Source: Betaproteobacteria bacterium (GTDB lineage Bacteria > Pseudomonadota > Gammaproteobacteria > Burkholderiales > Burkholderiaceae). Taken from it: a stretch of DNA of 14,965 bases. This document shows positions 1 through 7,148 of this stretch, one piece after another (position 1 is the first letter of the stretch; each line of letters opens with the position of its first letter). The DNA lies in assembly GCA_013205155.1 (NCBI GenBank), contig JABMMT010000206.1, forward strand, positions 1 through 14,965, in the 5' to 3' direction. The notes under the pieces were generated by a model that did no database searches, was not told the DNA's origin, and saw only the letters and a program-made list of their open reading frames with translations. Both the position numbers and the translations under genes were made by a program.

Positions 1-879
1 CTCATCTTCTGGGAAATGTTTTGCCATCGCGTCCCATGAGCCCACATCATCCCAGTCAAAGCTGGCGTTCACCGATACCACATTTGGTGCTTTTTCCATA
101 ATGGCGTAATCGAGAGAAATATCTTCGATCGCTGCCATGGTGGTCTTATCTAAAGTAAATGAATCTGTAGCACTCTTTGGTTTACTGGCTGCCCAGCAAG
201 TTTCAACTTGTTTGGCAAGACTTGGTGCAATGCCATTAGCCACTTTAAGCAAGGTGTTGGGTGTGAAGCAGAACATGCCCGAGTTCCAATGGAAATTTCC
301 GGCGGCAACATATTGCTCTGCTAAAGCCATGGCAGGTTTTTCCACAAACTGTTCGACGATGCGACCTTCTGCATTACTAGGCGTGCGCGCTGGATTGCCT
401 AATTTTAGATAGCCATAACCAGTTTCAGCATGGGTTGGCGGAATACCAAAAGTGACTAAGTTGCCTGCCATTGCAAAATCAACTGCCTTAGCGACGGCCA
501 TCTCAAATCCCACTTTGTCGTGAATCACATGGTCAGCAGGCAGAACTAGCATCGGGATATCTCCGCGGCCAGCATTTTTAGCAGCCAATGCGGCAAAGAG
601 AACGGCTGGTGCAGTGTTGCGACGCAGGGGTTCAATAATGGTGAGCTTGGCCTCTTGCTCAGAACTTTTTAAATCTGCCTGAACCTGAAAGCCGAGACTT
701 TCAGAAGTGACAACGCACAGCCAGGGGTTAGACGATTCAATGCGATTGGCTGTTTCACTAAGGAGTGATTGTTGGCTAGCAACTGGCATAAAAACCTTGG
801 GACGGTTTTCACGGGATACGGGCCACAAACGGGATCCTGCTCCCCCACAAATGATCACCATCGAAAAGTTTAGTTTCAT
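1..879 (-). CDS. manC: Mannose-1-phosphate guanylyltransferase, N-terminal part (cut by window edge)
   Basis: Makes GDP-mannose from mannose-1-phosphate and GTP in the cytoplasm; GDP-mannose is the substrate of the adjacent gmd. Reading the minus strand from the ATG at 879-877 gives 293 uninterrupted residues to the window edge. Visible nucleotidyltransferase motifs in order: GGAGSRLWP (12-20) with the downstream PK of the nucleotide-binding signature, EPLRRNTAPA (83-92), ETGYGYLK (152-159), FVEKP (178-182), WNSGMF (198-203), DYAIMEK (257-263) and WDDVGSW (276-282). The family is about 470 residues when a C-terminal isomerase-type cupin domain is present, so that domain, if it exists, lies outside the window. 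An in-frame ATG at codon 7 is nearer the usual family start, so the true start may be at 861. It is last in the minus-strand series gmd-fcl-manC, 73 bases after fcl. Function is confident; whether it is mono- or bifunctional cannot be seen. Confidence 0.95.
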   Translation of the reverse strand, partial: MKLNFSMVIICGGAGSRLWPVSRENRPKVFMPVASQQSLLSETANRIESSNPWLCVVTSESLGFQVQADLKSSEQEAKLTIIEPLRRNTAPAVLFAALAAKNAGRGDIPMLVLPADHVIHDKVGFEMAVAKAVDFAMAGNLVTFGIPPTHAETGYGYLKLGNPARTPSNAEGRIVEQFVEKPAMALAEQYVAAGNFHWNSGMFCFTPNTLLKVANGIAPSLAKQVETCWAASKPKSATDSFTLDKTTMAAIEDISLDYAIMEKAPNVVSVNASFDWDDVGSWDAMAKHFPEDE

Positions 880-917
880 GGTCAAATTTTACCTAAAGAA
901 AAAGGGCAGATAGGAGC

Positions 918-933
918 GCAAGGGACCCCTTGC
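918..933 (-). other. Small GC-rich hairpin between fcl and manC
   Basis: A perfect 6-base inverted repeat (GCAAGG / CCTTGC) with a 4-base loop lies in the 73-base gap between fcl and manC. Read on the minus strand, a T-rich run follows only about 14 bases later, so it is a poor match to an intrinsic terminator. It could be a weak attenuator or an mRNA processing or stability element that lowers manC relative to gmd-fcl. It could also be chance. Confidence 0.25.
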
Positions 934-952
934 TGTATTGCTTGCCTGTTTA

Positions 953-1894
953 TTACTTTAAAGTCGGCGCCACATGCTGCAAGAACCAGTTATAGGCGTC
1001 TTGGATACCAGGACGAAGGGCAATTTCAGCCTTCCAGCCTAGAGCATTGGCTTTGCTGACATCGAGTAGCTTTTGGGGGGTACCATCGGGTTTTGAGCTA
1101 TCAAACTGCAATTGGCCTTCAAAACCCACCACTGCGACGACTTCTTCCACTAGCTCGCGGATAGTGATGTCATTACCGCAACCAATATTGACAAAAGAGC
1201 CGTCATAGCCCTGTTCCATGAGCTGAACGCAAGCTCTAGCCATATCGTCGACATGCAAGAACTCGCGGCGGGGTTTGCCTGATCCCCAGACCATCAAATG
1301 GGGATCTTTACGCAATTTAGCTTCGTGGGCTTTGCGAATCAGCGCTGGCAAGACGTGTGAGTTATTCAGATCATAGTTATCGCCAGGACCATATAAGTTG
1401 GTTGGCATGACGCTGACATACTTGGTGCCGTACTGACGGTTGTAGTTCTCGCACAACTTGATGCCCGCAATTTTGGCCAAGGCGTAAGGCTCATTAGTTT
1501 GCTCTAAGGGGCCAGTGAGTAAATATTCTTCTTTAATAGGCTGTGGGCAGTCTCTAGGATAAATGCAGCTTGAACCTAAAGACATTAAGTTGTTAATACC
1601 CGCTTGATAAGCCCCATGAGTGAGGTTGCACTCAATCATGAGGTTTTGATAAATAAAGTCAGCACGATAAATATTATTTGCCTGAATACCGCCTACTTTT
1701 GCTGCGGCGATGAAGATGTAGTCAGGCTTTTCCGTATTAAGAAAAGCATGGACTGCTGCTTGATTGAGTAGGTCTAACTCCGCGTGCGTACGGGTAATAA
1801 CGTTTTCATACCCACGTGATTTTAGGAGGCGGGTAATACCACTACCCACCATCCCACGATGGCCTGCTACATAAATCTTGGCGTTTTTATTCAT
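953..1894 (-). CDS. fcl: GDP-L-fucose synthase (GDP-4-keto-6-deoxy-D-mannose epimerase/reductase)
   Basis: Catalyses the NADPH-dependent 3,5-epimerisation and 4-reduction of GDP-4-keto-6-deoxymannose to GDP-L-fucose, directly after Gmd. The 313-residue protein matches the family length. It is an extended SDR enzyme: the GHRGMVGSG nucleotide-binding loop is at 11-19, the SSC catalytic segment at 108-110, the catalytic Y137 and K141 in NEPYALAK, and the acid/base His of the NNSHVLPAL segment at 180. These correspond to Ser107, Cys109, Tyr136, Lys140 and His179 of the E. coli enzyme with a one-residue shift. Its ATG overlaps the end of gmd by 8 bases (ATGAATAA), so translation is probably coupled and no separate ribosome site is evident. 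It supplies the donor for the two fucosyltransferases at 10052-10942 and 10994-12115. Confidence 0.97.
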   Translation of the reverse strand: MNKNAKIYVAGHRGMVGSGITRLLKSRGYENVITRTHAELDLLNQAAVHAFLNTEKPDYIFIAAAKVGGIQANNIYRADFIYQNLMIECNLTHGAYQAGINNLMSLGSSCIYPRDCPQPIKEEYLLTGPLEQTNEPYALAKIAGIKLCENYNRQYGTKYVSVMPTNLYGPGDNYDLNNSHVLPALIRKAHEAKLRKDPHLMVWGSGKPRREFLHVDDMARACVQLMEQGYDGSFVNIGCGNDITIRELVEEVVAVVGFEGQLQFDSSKPDGTPQKLLDVSKANALGWKAEIALRPGIQDAYNWFLQHVAPTLK

Positions 1895-2978
1895 TGCGAC
1901 TTAAAGTGGTGTAGCCGTGTTTTTTAACTAACTCATCACGCTCCGCACCTTTTAAGTCTTCGCGCACCATTTCTTTTACGAGATCTTGGAATGAAGTTGC
2001 AGGAACCCAGCCCAGCTTTTCTTTGGCTTTAGTGGCATCACCGAGTAAGGTTTCTACTTCGGTTGGGCGGAAGTAACGTGGGTCAATCGCCACAATACAC
2101 TTACCGCTAGCGTCATAACCCTTCTCCTCAACGCCAACGCCTTTCCAGGCGATCTTCATACCGAGCTCTTGTGCAGCGTAATCAATAAATTGACGCACGC
2201 TAAATTGCACACCAGTAGCAATCACAAAATCTTCTGCTTGTTCTTGCTGGAGCATCAGCCACTGCATCTCAACGTAGTCACGCGCATGACCCCAGTCACG
2301 CTTGGCATCAAGGTTGCCAAGGTAGAGGCACTCTTGTAGGCCTAACTTGATACGCGCTAGTGCGCGGGTAATTTTGCGAGTCACAAAGGTTTCACCACGG
2401 ATTGGGCTCTCGTGGTTAAAGAGGATGCCGTTGCATGCATACATGCCATACGCTTCACGATAGTTCACGGTGATCCAATATGCATAGAGTTTGGCTACAG
2501 CATAGGGGGAGCGTGGATAAAACGGTGTAGTTTCTTTTTGGGGAATTTCTTGCACCAAGCCATAGAGCTCAGAAGTCGACGCTTGATAAAAACGGGTTTT
2601 CTTCTCAAGCTTGAGGATGCGAATCGCTTCCAAAAGACGTAGTGCACCTAGTGCATCAGAATTGGCGGTGTACTCAGGCTCTTCAAAAGAAACAGCCACG
2701 TGAGATTGCGCTGCTAAGTTATAGAGCTCATCTGGCTGAGTTTGCTGAATGATGCGAATCAGGCATGAAGAGTCAGTCAAGTCACCATGGTGCAGGGTTA
2801 ATTTATTACCCTCGATATGTGGGTCATGGTAAAGGTGATCAATACGGTCAGTATTAAAGAGTGAGCTACGGCGTTTAATCCCGTGTACTTCATAACCCTT
2901 TTTGAGTAAGAACTCGGCTAAATACGCACCATCTTGGCCAGTAATACCGGTAATCAGGGCAACTTTTGATTTTGACAT
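1887..2978 (-). CDS. gmd: GDP-mannose 4,6-dehydratase
   Basis: Converts GDP-D-mannose to GDP-4-keto-6-deoxy-D-mannose, the first committed step to GDP-L-fucose (also to GDP-rhamnose or perosamine, but the downstream fcl settles the route here). The 363 residues are near the family norm. The NADP-binding GITGQDGAYL is at 11-20, RRSSLFNTDRI starts at 36, the catalytic T135 and E137 lie in ASTSELYG, and Y159 and K163 lie in SPYAVAK. These equal E. coli T132, E134, Y156 and K160 with a three-residue offset. The C-terminal RPTEVETLLGD segment is also typical. It is the first gene of the minus-strand unit and faces the divergent region 2979-3135. The Shine-Dalgarno is weak (AAGAAA about 7 bases upstream of the ATG). 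All expected catalytic residues are intact. Confidence 0.97.
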   Translation of the reverse strand: MSKSKVALITGITGQDGAYLAEFLLKKGYEVHGIKRRSSLFNTDRIDHLYHDPHIEGNKLTLHHGDLTDSSCLIRIIQQTQPDELYNLAAQSHVAVSFEEPEYTANSDALGALRLLEAIRILKLEKKTRFYQASTSELYGLVQEIPQKETTPFYPRSPYAVAKLYAYWITVNYREAYGMYACNGILFNHESPIRGETFVTRKITRALARIKLGLQECLYLGNLDAKRDWGHARDYVEMQWLMLQQEQAEDFVIATGVQFSVRQFIDYAAQELGMKIAWKGVGVEEKGYDASGKCIVAIDPRYFRPTEVETLLGDATKAKEKLGWVPATSFQDLVKEMVREDLKGAERDELVKKHGYTTLSRNE

Positions 2979-3135
2979 GGGGTTTTCTTAATGATTGGAT
3001 TAAACAGATCAATATGCAGTAAATACGCTATTGTAAATTGTTTTAAATGCTGCCTTTCGCTTGTCCCCCCGCAGAAAGACAAGCAAATACAATGGGATGA
3101 CTCGAATAAGGGAACTAGGGAAGATATTGGTGGAT
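2979..3135. promoter_or_regulatory. Divergent intergenic region between gmd and the GT9 gene
   Basis: This 157-base AT-rich stretch separates two head-to-head transcription units (gmd-fcl-manC leftward, the GT9 gene and wcaJ rightward), so promoters for both should lie here. No consensus promoter stands out. On the minus strand, TTTACA followed after 17 bases by TATTGA (region about 3010-3040) is a possible but poor sigma-70 match. The stretch also holds the inverted repeat at 3059-3084. A TTG at 3061 and an ATG at 3097 could extend the GT9 reading frame into this region. Confidence 0.4.
3059..3084. repeat. 7-base perfect inverted repeat in the divergent region
   Basis: GCTTGTC at 3059-3065 and GACAAGC at 3078-3084 are exact reverse complements, separated by a 12-base spacer that begins with a C run. 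It could fold as a hairpin in the GT9-gene leader or act as an operator dyad for the divergent promoters. The match is short enough that chance is possible. Confidence 0.35.
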
Positions 3136-4287
3136 ATGCCAGTAAAAGCGGAACGTGGCAGAGGATTCTTGCGCAAGCTAGATCGCTGGATAGGTGTGCC
3201 TTTATTGTTTGTTTTAGGCTTATTTCGTAGTAAAAGACCCAAACCTGATCAGTTTCAGAATATTGGTATTTGTATTTTTGCCGCCATTGGTGATGCTTTG
3301 TTGGCCTCTTGCCTAATAGCGAATATCCGAAAGGCCTATCCTGGCTCAAAAATCACCATTTTCGCTACTCCAGCAAATGTTTCCACTTTTGACCTGATCA
3401 AGGCATATGACGATCTGGTGGTAGTTCCCATTACGCAGCCCTTGGCAGCGATGAAGCAGGTTCGCGCCCATTCGGTTGATTTGCTGATTGATACCTCTCA
3501 GTGGCCCAGAATTGGAGCGGTAGTGGCAGCATTGAGTGGTGCTCGCTGGACCATTGGCTTTGAGACTGAGGGTCAACATCGCCATTTTTCTTATGATGCC
3601 ACAGTCAAACACAGCCCCAAAGTCCATGAATTAGAGAATTTTTGGGCTTTATTGGGGCCTTTGGGCATAGAGGCCCAAGCCATGCCCCCGCTCGATTTAT
3701 CAACCCTGGCTGGTATAGATTGCCTAAATATTAAGCATCCTTACCTTGTCTTGCATCCATGGGCTAGTGGCAATCACTTTGAATTGCGCGAGTGGCCTAT
3801 TTCATCCTGGACAGCCTTGGCTCTTAAGCTGAATCAATCCGGCTATGGGGTCGTGATTACTGGGGGTCCTGGGGATAGGGATCGAGGTAATGCCCTGTTC
3901 CAGGAAATTGATCGCAGGCTTGAAGGCAATCCATCCGACGCTCTTCTGAATTTAGCAGGGCAAGCCGACCTCCTAAAAACAGCGGCCTACCTTAATGGCG
4001 CAGCAGCTGTCGTCTCGGTGAATACGGGCACCATGCATCTTGCTGCTTTATTAAACAAGCCCTTAGTTGCCTTGCATGGTCCAACCAATCCTGAGCGTTG
4101 GGGCCCTGTCTATCCAGGCGCTAGCAATGGGCAAAACACTCTGGTGCTGGGGCCAGGGCTCAAAGATGGCGGCGCATACCTCAGCTTAGGCTTCGAGTAC
4201 CCACAAAACCCAATCTACTTAATGGATCAAATTTCAGTTGAGGCGGTTGTAGACGCTTTGCGCAAATTTTCCATCAATATCGTTTAG
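3136..4287 (+). CDS. GT9-family glycosyltransferase (ADP-heptose:LPS heptosyltransferase-like)
   Basis: GT-B fold glycosyltransferase of the family that includes WaaC/WaaF heptosyltransferases; it probably adds a heptose or other sugar to LPS core or to the repeat unit at the inner membrane. From the ATG at 3136 it has 383 residues. Visible motifs are FAAIGDALLASC (48-59; the GD loop of the acceptor domain), HPWASG (207-212), ITGGPGD (241-247), NTGTMHLAA (296-304; donor-binding signature) and GPTNPERWGP (315-324). The first 40 residues are a basic and hydrophobic extension (DRWIGVPLLFVLGLF) that may touch the membrane. The start is uncertain: the frame is open back to an ATG at 3097 and a TTG at 3061. 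The codons from 3097 to 3135 include ATA, AGG, CTA and GGG, unlike the gene body, so 3136 is preferred. The family is clear; donor and acceptor are not. The gene wcaJ follows after 17 bases. Confidence 0.88.
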   Translation: MPVKAERGRGFLRKLDRWIGVPLLFVLGLFRSKRPKPDQFQNIGICIFAAIGDALLASCLIANIRKAYPGSKITIFATPANVSTFDLIKAYDDLVVVPITQPLAAMKQVRAHSVDLLIDTSQWPRIGAVVAALSGARWTIGFETEGQHRHFSYDATVKHSPKVHELENFWALLGPLGIEAQAMPPLDLSTLAGIDCLNIKHPYLVLHPWASGNHFELREWPISSWTALALKLNQSGYGVVITGGPGDRDRGNALFQEIDRRLEGNPSDALLNLAGQADLLKTAAYLNGAAAVVSVNTGTMHLAALLNKPLVALHGPTNPERWGPVYPGASNGQNTLVLGPGLKDGGAYLSLGFEYPQNPIYLMDQISVEAVVDALRKFSINIV

Positions 4288-4304
4288 TACTGCAAAATAC
4301 GACG

Positions 4305-5636
4305 ATGGCTGCATCCTTCATTATTAATTCTTATCTGATTCGTGTTTTTGATTTTGTCATCATCAATTTGGTGGGGCTGGGTACTTTTTTTGCAATTCAG
4401 TATTTCAAAGATCCCGATTTAGATTTACAACGCTATGCCTCCTTAATGGTGTTAGCAAGCTTGGCTTATTTGGTTTTAACTAATCGCGCTTATCGTTCTT
4501 GGCGCGGCGGCAACCTCATGGCCCTTTTTGGTCAGGTGGCAAGCGGTGTTTTAAAAACCTGGATTTTGATTCTGATTTGGTTGGTGTTTAGTAAATCGAC
4601 CGAGATGTACTCACGCCTGTGGTTGGGTTCGTGGGCCGTCATGAGTCTCGTTCTTTTATGTGGCAGCCGCTTGTTTAGTTATGTTTTGATTCGGCGTTAT
4701 CGTAGCAAAGGTGTGAATTTAAGACATATCGCCATCGTGGGTTCCGGTGGAACTGCCGATGAAATAGCGCGTCGCATTAGTGAGTCACCTTGGTCTGGTT
4801 ATCGGGTGCAACTCCAATTAAAAGACTTAGATGAAGGCAAATTAACGGATTTAGCAAAGCAGCCTCTCAATGAAATTTGGTTGGCTCTGCCGATGGGCGA
4901 TGGTTCACAAATGCGGATGGTGATGGAGTATTTGCAAATGAGTACCGCAACCATTCGATTTGTGCCAGATTGGTTCTCTTTCCGCTTGATCAATCATGGT
5001 GTGAGTGAAGTCTTAGGTATGCAGATGATTGATCTATACGGAACCCCAATGACGGGTATGAATTTATTCCTTAAATCAATGGAAGATTTTTGTTTGTCGA
5101 TTTTGATCCTGGTTTTCATTAGCCCCTTGATGCTAATTTTGGCAATTGCAGTCAAACTGAGCTCACCTGGCCCAGTGTTTTACCGTCAAGAGCGTGTGGG
5201 CTGGAACGGTGAAGTTTTTGAGATCTATAAGTTCAGAACGATGCCCGCTGATCTTGAAGAGGGTAAGGTGGTTTGGGGAGGCTCTGCTAACAAATCAGTG
5301 ACGCCATTCTCTAAATGGTTGCGTTCTACCAGCCTAGATGAGTTACCTCAGTTCTTTAATGTCTTACAAGGCAAGATGTCGATTGTGGGGCCAAGACCCG
5401 AGCGCCCCGTTTTTGTTGAGCAATTCAAAAAAGAAATCCCAGACTATATGAAGAAGCATTTAGTCAAGGCTGGTATTACAGGCTGGGCACAAATACATGG
5501 TTGGCGTGGCGATACCGATCTCACTGCACGCATTGAACATGACTTGTATTACATTGAAAATTGGTCTGTCTGGTTAGATTTGAAGATTATCTTCTTCACG
5601 ATCTTTCGTGGCTTTATCAATAAAAACGCTTACTAG
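4305..5636 (+). CDS. wcaJ: Undecaprenyl-phosphate glycosyl-1-phosphate transferase (WcaJ-type initiating enzyme)
   Basis: Transfers a sugar-1-phosphate, usually glucose-1-phosphate from UDP-glucose, to undecaprenyl phosphate and so starts each repeat unit on the cytoplasmic face of the inner membrane. The 443 residues show about four N-terminal membrane segments (roughly 10-31, 44-60, 83-97, 106-129), a soluble nucleotide-binding-like domain from about 140 (HIAIVGSGGTADEIA), a fifth hydrophobic segment at 262-284, and the bacterial sugar transferase domain. That domain shows SPGPVFYRQERVG (287-299), YKFRTMPAD (308-316), TSLDELPQFFNVLQGKMSIV (342-361), GPRPERPVF (362-370), GITGWAQIHGWRG (390-402) and the C-terminal NKNAY. 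This C-terminal pattern fits the glucose-transferring WcaJ branch rather than the short galactose or bacillosamine enzymes, but sugar specificity is inferred. It is probably co-transcribed with the GT9 gene. No good Shine-Dalgarno is seen, and its stop lies inside the end of the convergent gene. Confidence 0.95.
   Translation: MAASFIINSYLIRVFDFVIINLVGLGTFFAIQYFKDPDLDLQRYASLMVLASLAYLVLTNRAYRSWRGGNLMALFGQVASGVLKTWILILIWLVFSKSTEMYSRLWLGSWAVMSLVLLCGSRLFSYVLIRRYRSKGVNLRHIAIVGSGGTADEIARRISESPWSGYRVQLQLKDLDEGKLTDLAKQPLNEIWLALPMGDGSQMRMVMEYLQMSTATIRFVPDWFSFRLINHGVSEVLGMQMIDLYGTPMTGMNLFLKSMEDFCLSILILVFISPLMLILAIAVKLSSPGPVFYRQERVGWNGEVFEIYKFRTMPADLEEGKVVWGGSANKSVTPFSKWLRSTSLDELPQFFNVLQGKMSIVGPRPERPVFVEQFKKEIPDYMKKHLVKAGITGWAQIHGWRGDTDLTARIEHDLYYIENWSVWLDLKIIFFTIFRGFINKNAY
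5633..5636. other. Shared CTAG: overlapping stop codons of convergent genes
   Basis: The palindrome CTAG contains the TAG stop of the plus-strand wcaJ (5634-5636) and, on the opposite strand, the TAG stop of the polymerase/ligase gene (5635-5633). There is no intergenic space, so any terminator for either gene must lie inside the other's coding sequence. Confidence 0.9.
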
Positions 5637-7015
5637 TTTTCTGTTTTTCTTGGCTGTATCAACATTGCATTGAGTAGCGCAATACAGAAGAACAGAATTT
5701 CAATCGTATGTTTACTACTCACTTCTGCAATTGTAAAAGTAAAGAGTAAATCTGCCGCAATCCAAATGACTACTAAGCGGTTCGGTGAATCGCTTTTCAG
5801 GGCCAAGGCAATTGTTGAGAGCAGGGCGCCTAGTGTCAGTAAAAGTCCAGGAATACCAAATGCCAGGCCAAGGTCAATCCAAGCACTGTGTGAGGAGCGA
5901 ATCGTCGCCTCAGGATAAGATTTACGAATTACTTTCCCTAATGAATGCTCTAGAAGCCCATAGCCCAGGGGATTTTGAGCGATGGAATGGATGCCGGCTA
6001 TTGCCCATGCGGCACGTTCATAGTTATTAGGGTATACCGGCTCACCAGCGGCAGTGTTTGGGTAGCCATATTTCTTAACATCCTGCCAATGAGGCACCTC
6101 ATCAATTTTGACGGCAACCGTAATGTCATCTACAAAATTGTTCCATCCACGGTTGATGCTCAAGTGTTGTTGGATAAAAATAATAATCAGTATCGTTGGG
6201 ATCAGGGTGACTAGGCCAATTTTCCAATCTAGTTTTCCGAGTTTAATTTGCTGAGTTAACTTTGAGGCTCCTACATAGAGAACCCAGCTTGCAATCAAGA
6301 TAATGCCGATACCCACGCCATTGCGAGTATCGATAATAGTGGTAACGGCAAACAAAATAGTAAGTACACCTAAGAGCCAATAGCAATAAATTGGCCATGG
6401 GTAATGAGGGCGATTATTGAGTAATGCATTGGCAGATGATCCACAAATAGCACTGATAAACAGGCCACCCATCAATACCGTATTAATCTTGTTACCAAAG
6501 GGGCTGGAAAAATAATAGTTCGGCATGAAAGCCTGGCCAGTTTGAAAATATACCTCTAGGTAATGGATGATCAGGTAAACAAATGAGCAATAAATCCCCA
6601 ACCATAAAAATTGTGCGCTACGTGGGTGTTCGCGTAATACCAGTCCAGTAGCCGTTCCAATCAAGATCGACTCTAAGACTCTGAGCCAGGTGCTACCGAG
6701 CTCTTGAAATTGCAGCCCAGATTCACTGCTAAAAAAGAAGTAATGAATGACTACCCAAATGAGCATTGAAAAGGAGAGCGCCAGGGGTGTGTATTGACCC
6801 CAATTAGCAGATTGGGGCATGGAAACACCTTCTACTCTTTTTTGCTTGGAATATTGCCACAGCAAAAAGAGGGCTACTAAGGTGCCAATAGCCAAAAGCG
6901 CATTGCGCAGGGCAATCGTATTTATCAGGGACCAAACGGCCAGCAAAGTACTGCTGATGAAGATGATCACGGCGCTCAAAATGAAGAAAGAGCGATTTGA
7001 GCCAATAGGTTTCAT
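5633..7015 (-). CDS. O-antigen polymerase/ligase family membrane protein (Wzy or WaaL type)
   Basis: Inner-membrane protein predicted either to polymerise repeat units (Wzy) or to ligate the finished glycan to lipid A-core (WaaL). The 460 residues contain about ten to twelve hydrophobic segments and one large hydrophilic loop at about 283-375, the usual periplasmic loop. Features that fit the PF04932-type family are R231 in the DTRNGVG segment just after a membrane helix, an NNYERAAWAIAG stretch with R334, NPLGYGLLEHS (348-358), and SSHSAWIDLGLAFGIPGLL (374-392) with H376 where the conserved loop histidine is expected. Polymerase and ligase share these traits, so the choice is open; a locus with an initiating transferase but no other Wzy candidate slightly favours polymerase. 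It lies alone on the minus strand between two plus-strand units. No Shine-Dalgarno is visible, and an in-frame TAG upstream excludes a longer ORF. Confidence 0.85.
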   Translation of the reverse strand: MKPIGSNRSFFILSAVIIFISSTLLAVWSLINTIALRNALLAIGTLVALFLLWQYSKQKRVEGVSMPQSANWGQYTPLALSFSMLIWVVIHYFFFSSESGLQFQELGSTWLRVLESILIGTATGLVLREHPRSAQFLWLGIYCSFVYLIIHYLEVYFQTGQAFMPNYYFSSPFGNKINTVLMGGLFISAICGSSANALLNNRPHYPWPIYCYWLLGVLTILFAVTTIIDTRNGVGIGIILIASWVLYVGASKLTQQIKLGKLDWKIGLVTLIPTILIIIFIQQHLSINRGWNNFVDDITVAVKIDEVPHWQDVKKYGYPNTAAGEPVYPNNYERAAWAIAGIHSIAQNPLGYGLLEHSLGKVIRKSYPEATIRSSHSAWIDLGLAFGIPGLLLTLGALLSTIALALKSDSPNRLVVIWIAADLLFTFTIAEVSSKHTIEILFFCIALLNAMLIQPRKTEN

Positions 7016-7060
7016 ATAATCAAATAATAACGGCTAAATTGGGAAAATCAGCCACCCACC

Positions 7061-7091
7061 CCTTATCGATCTGCTCGGGGCTTGATAAAGG
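7061..7091. repeat. Imperfect inverted repeat upstream of galE
   Basis: CCTTATC at 7061-7067 pairs with GATAAAGG at 7084-7091 with one unpaired base. The right arm covers most of the candidate -35 box TTGATA. It could be an operator or an RNA hairpin; it is short and imperfect, so support is weak. Confidence 0.3.
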
Positions 7092-7110
7092 ATTTGGTTT
7101 CTAGTATTTC
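7082..7110 (+). promoter_or_regulatory. Candidate sigma-70 promoter for galE unit
   Basis: TTGATA (7082-7087, five of six consensus bases) is followed after an ideal 17-base spacer by TATTTC (7105-7110, only the first three bases consensus). Transcription would start near 7117 and leave a leader of about 32 bases with a GGCGGA ribosome site. The strong -35 and weak -10 make this plausible but unproven. Confidence 0.4.
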
Positions 7111-7148
7111 CGGGTAAATCAAGTGCTTACATTGGCGGACAAATTGCA

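Larger units (their letters stand above)
7016..7148. promoter_or_regulatory. Divergent intergenic region between polymerase/ligase gene and galE
   Basis: This 133-base region must contain the start signals of both the leftward polymerase/ligase gene and the rightward galE unit. For galE there is a candidate promoter at 7082-7110 and a GGCGGA Shine-Dalgarno ending 9 bases before the ATG. For the leftward gene the only attractive element is a minus-strand TATTAT at 7029-7024, just 8 bases before its ATG, with no good -35 box. An imperfect dyad lies at 7061-7091. Confidence 0.5.

Noticed and set aside
137..412. Open frame of 91 codons on the plus strand
   Set aside because: It lies wholly inside the strongly supported minus-strand manC and has no recognisable protein pattern.
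918..933. Intrinsic terminator between fcl and manC
   Set aside because: The hairpin is only 6 base pairs and the T-rich run is displaced by about 14 bases, so it is listed as a hairpin of unknown role rather than a terminator.
3065..3070. Run of six C bases as a possible phase-variation tract
   Set aside because: Six bases is too short to expect frequent slippage, and the preferred GT9 start (3136) lies downstream, so slippage would not alter the frame.
2991..3230. Plus-strand open frame of 79 codons in the gmd-GT9 divergent region
   Set aside because: It runs into the GT9 gene in another frame, has no ribosome site, and its translation resembles out-of-frame noise.
2954..3349. Minus-strand open frame of 131 codons upstream of gmd
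   Set aside because: It overlaps the start of gmd and the N-terminal half of the GT9 gene in shadow frames, and its translation is compositionally odd (Cys, His and Ser rich) with no known motif.
5670..6214. Three overlapping plus-strand open frames (79-82 codons)
   Set aside because: All are antisense shadows of the membrane-protein gene at 5633-7015, with no family pattern of their own.
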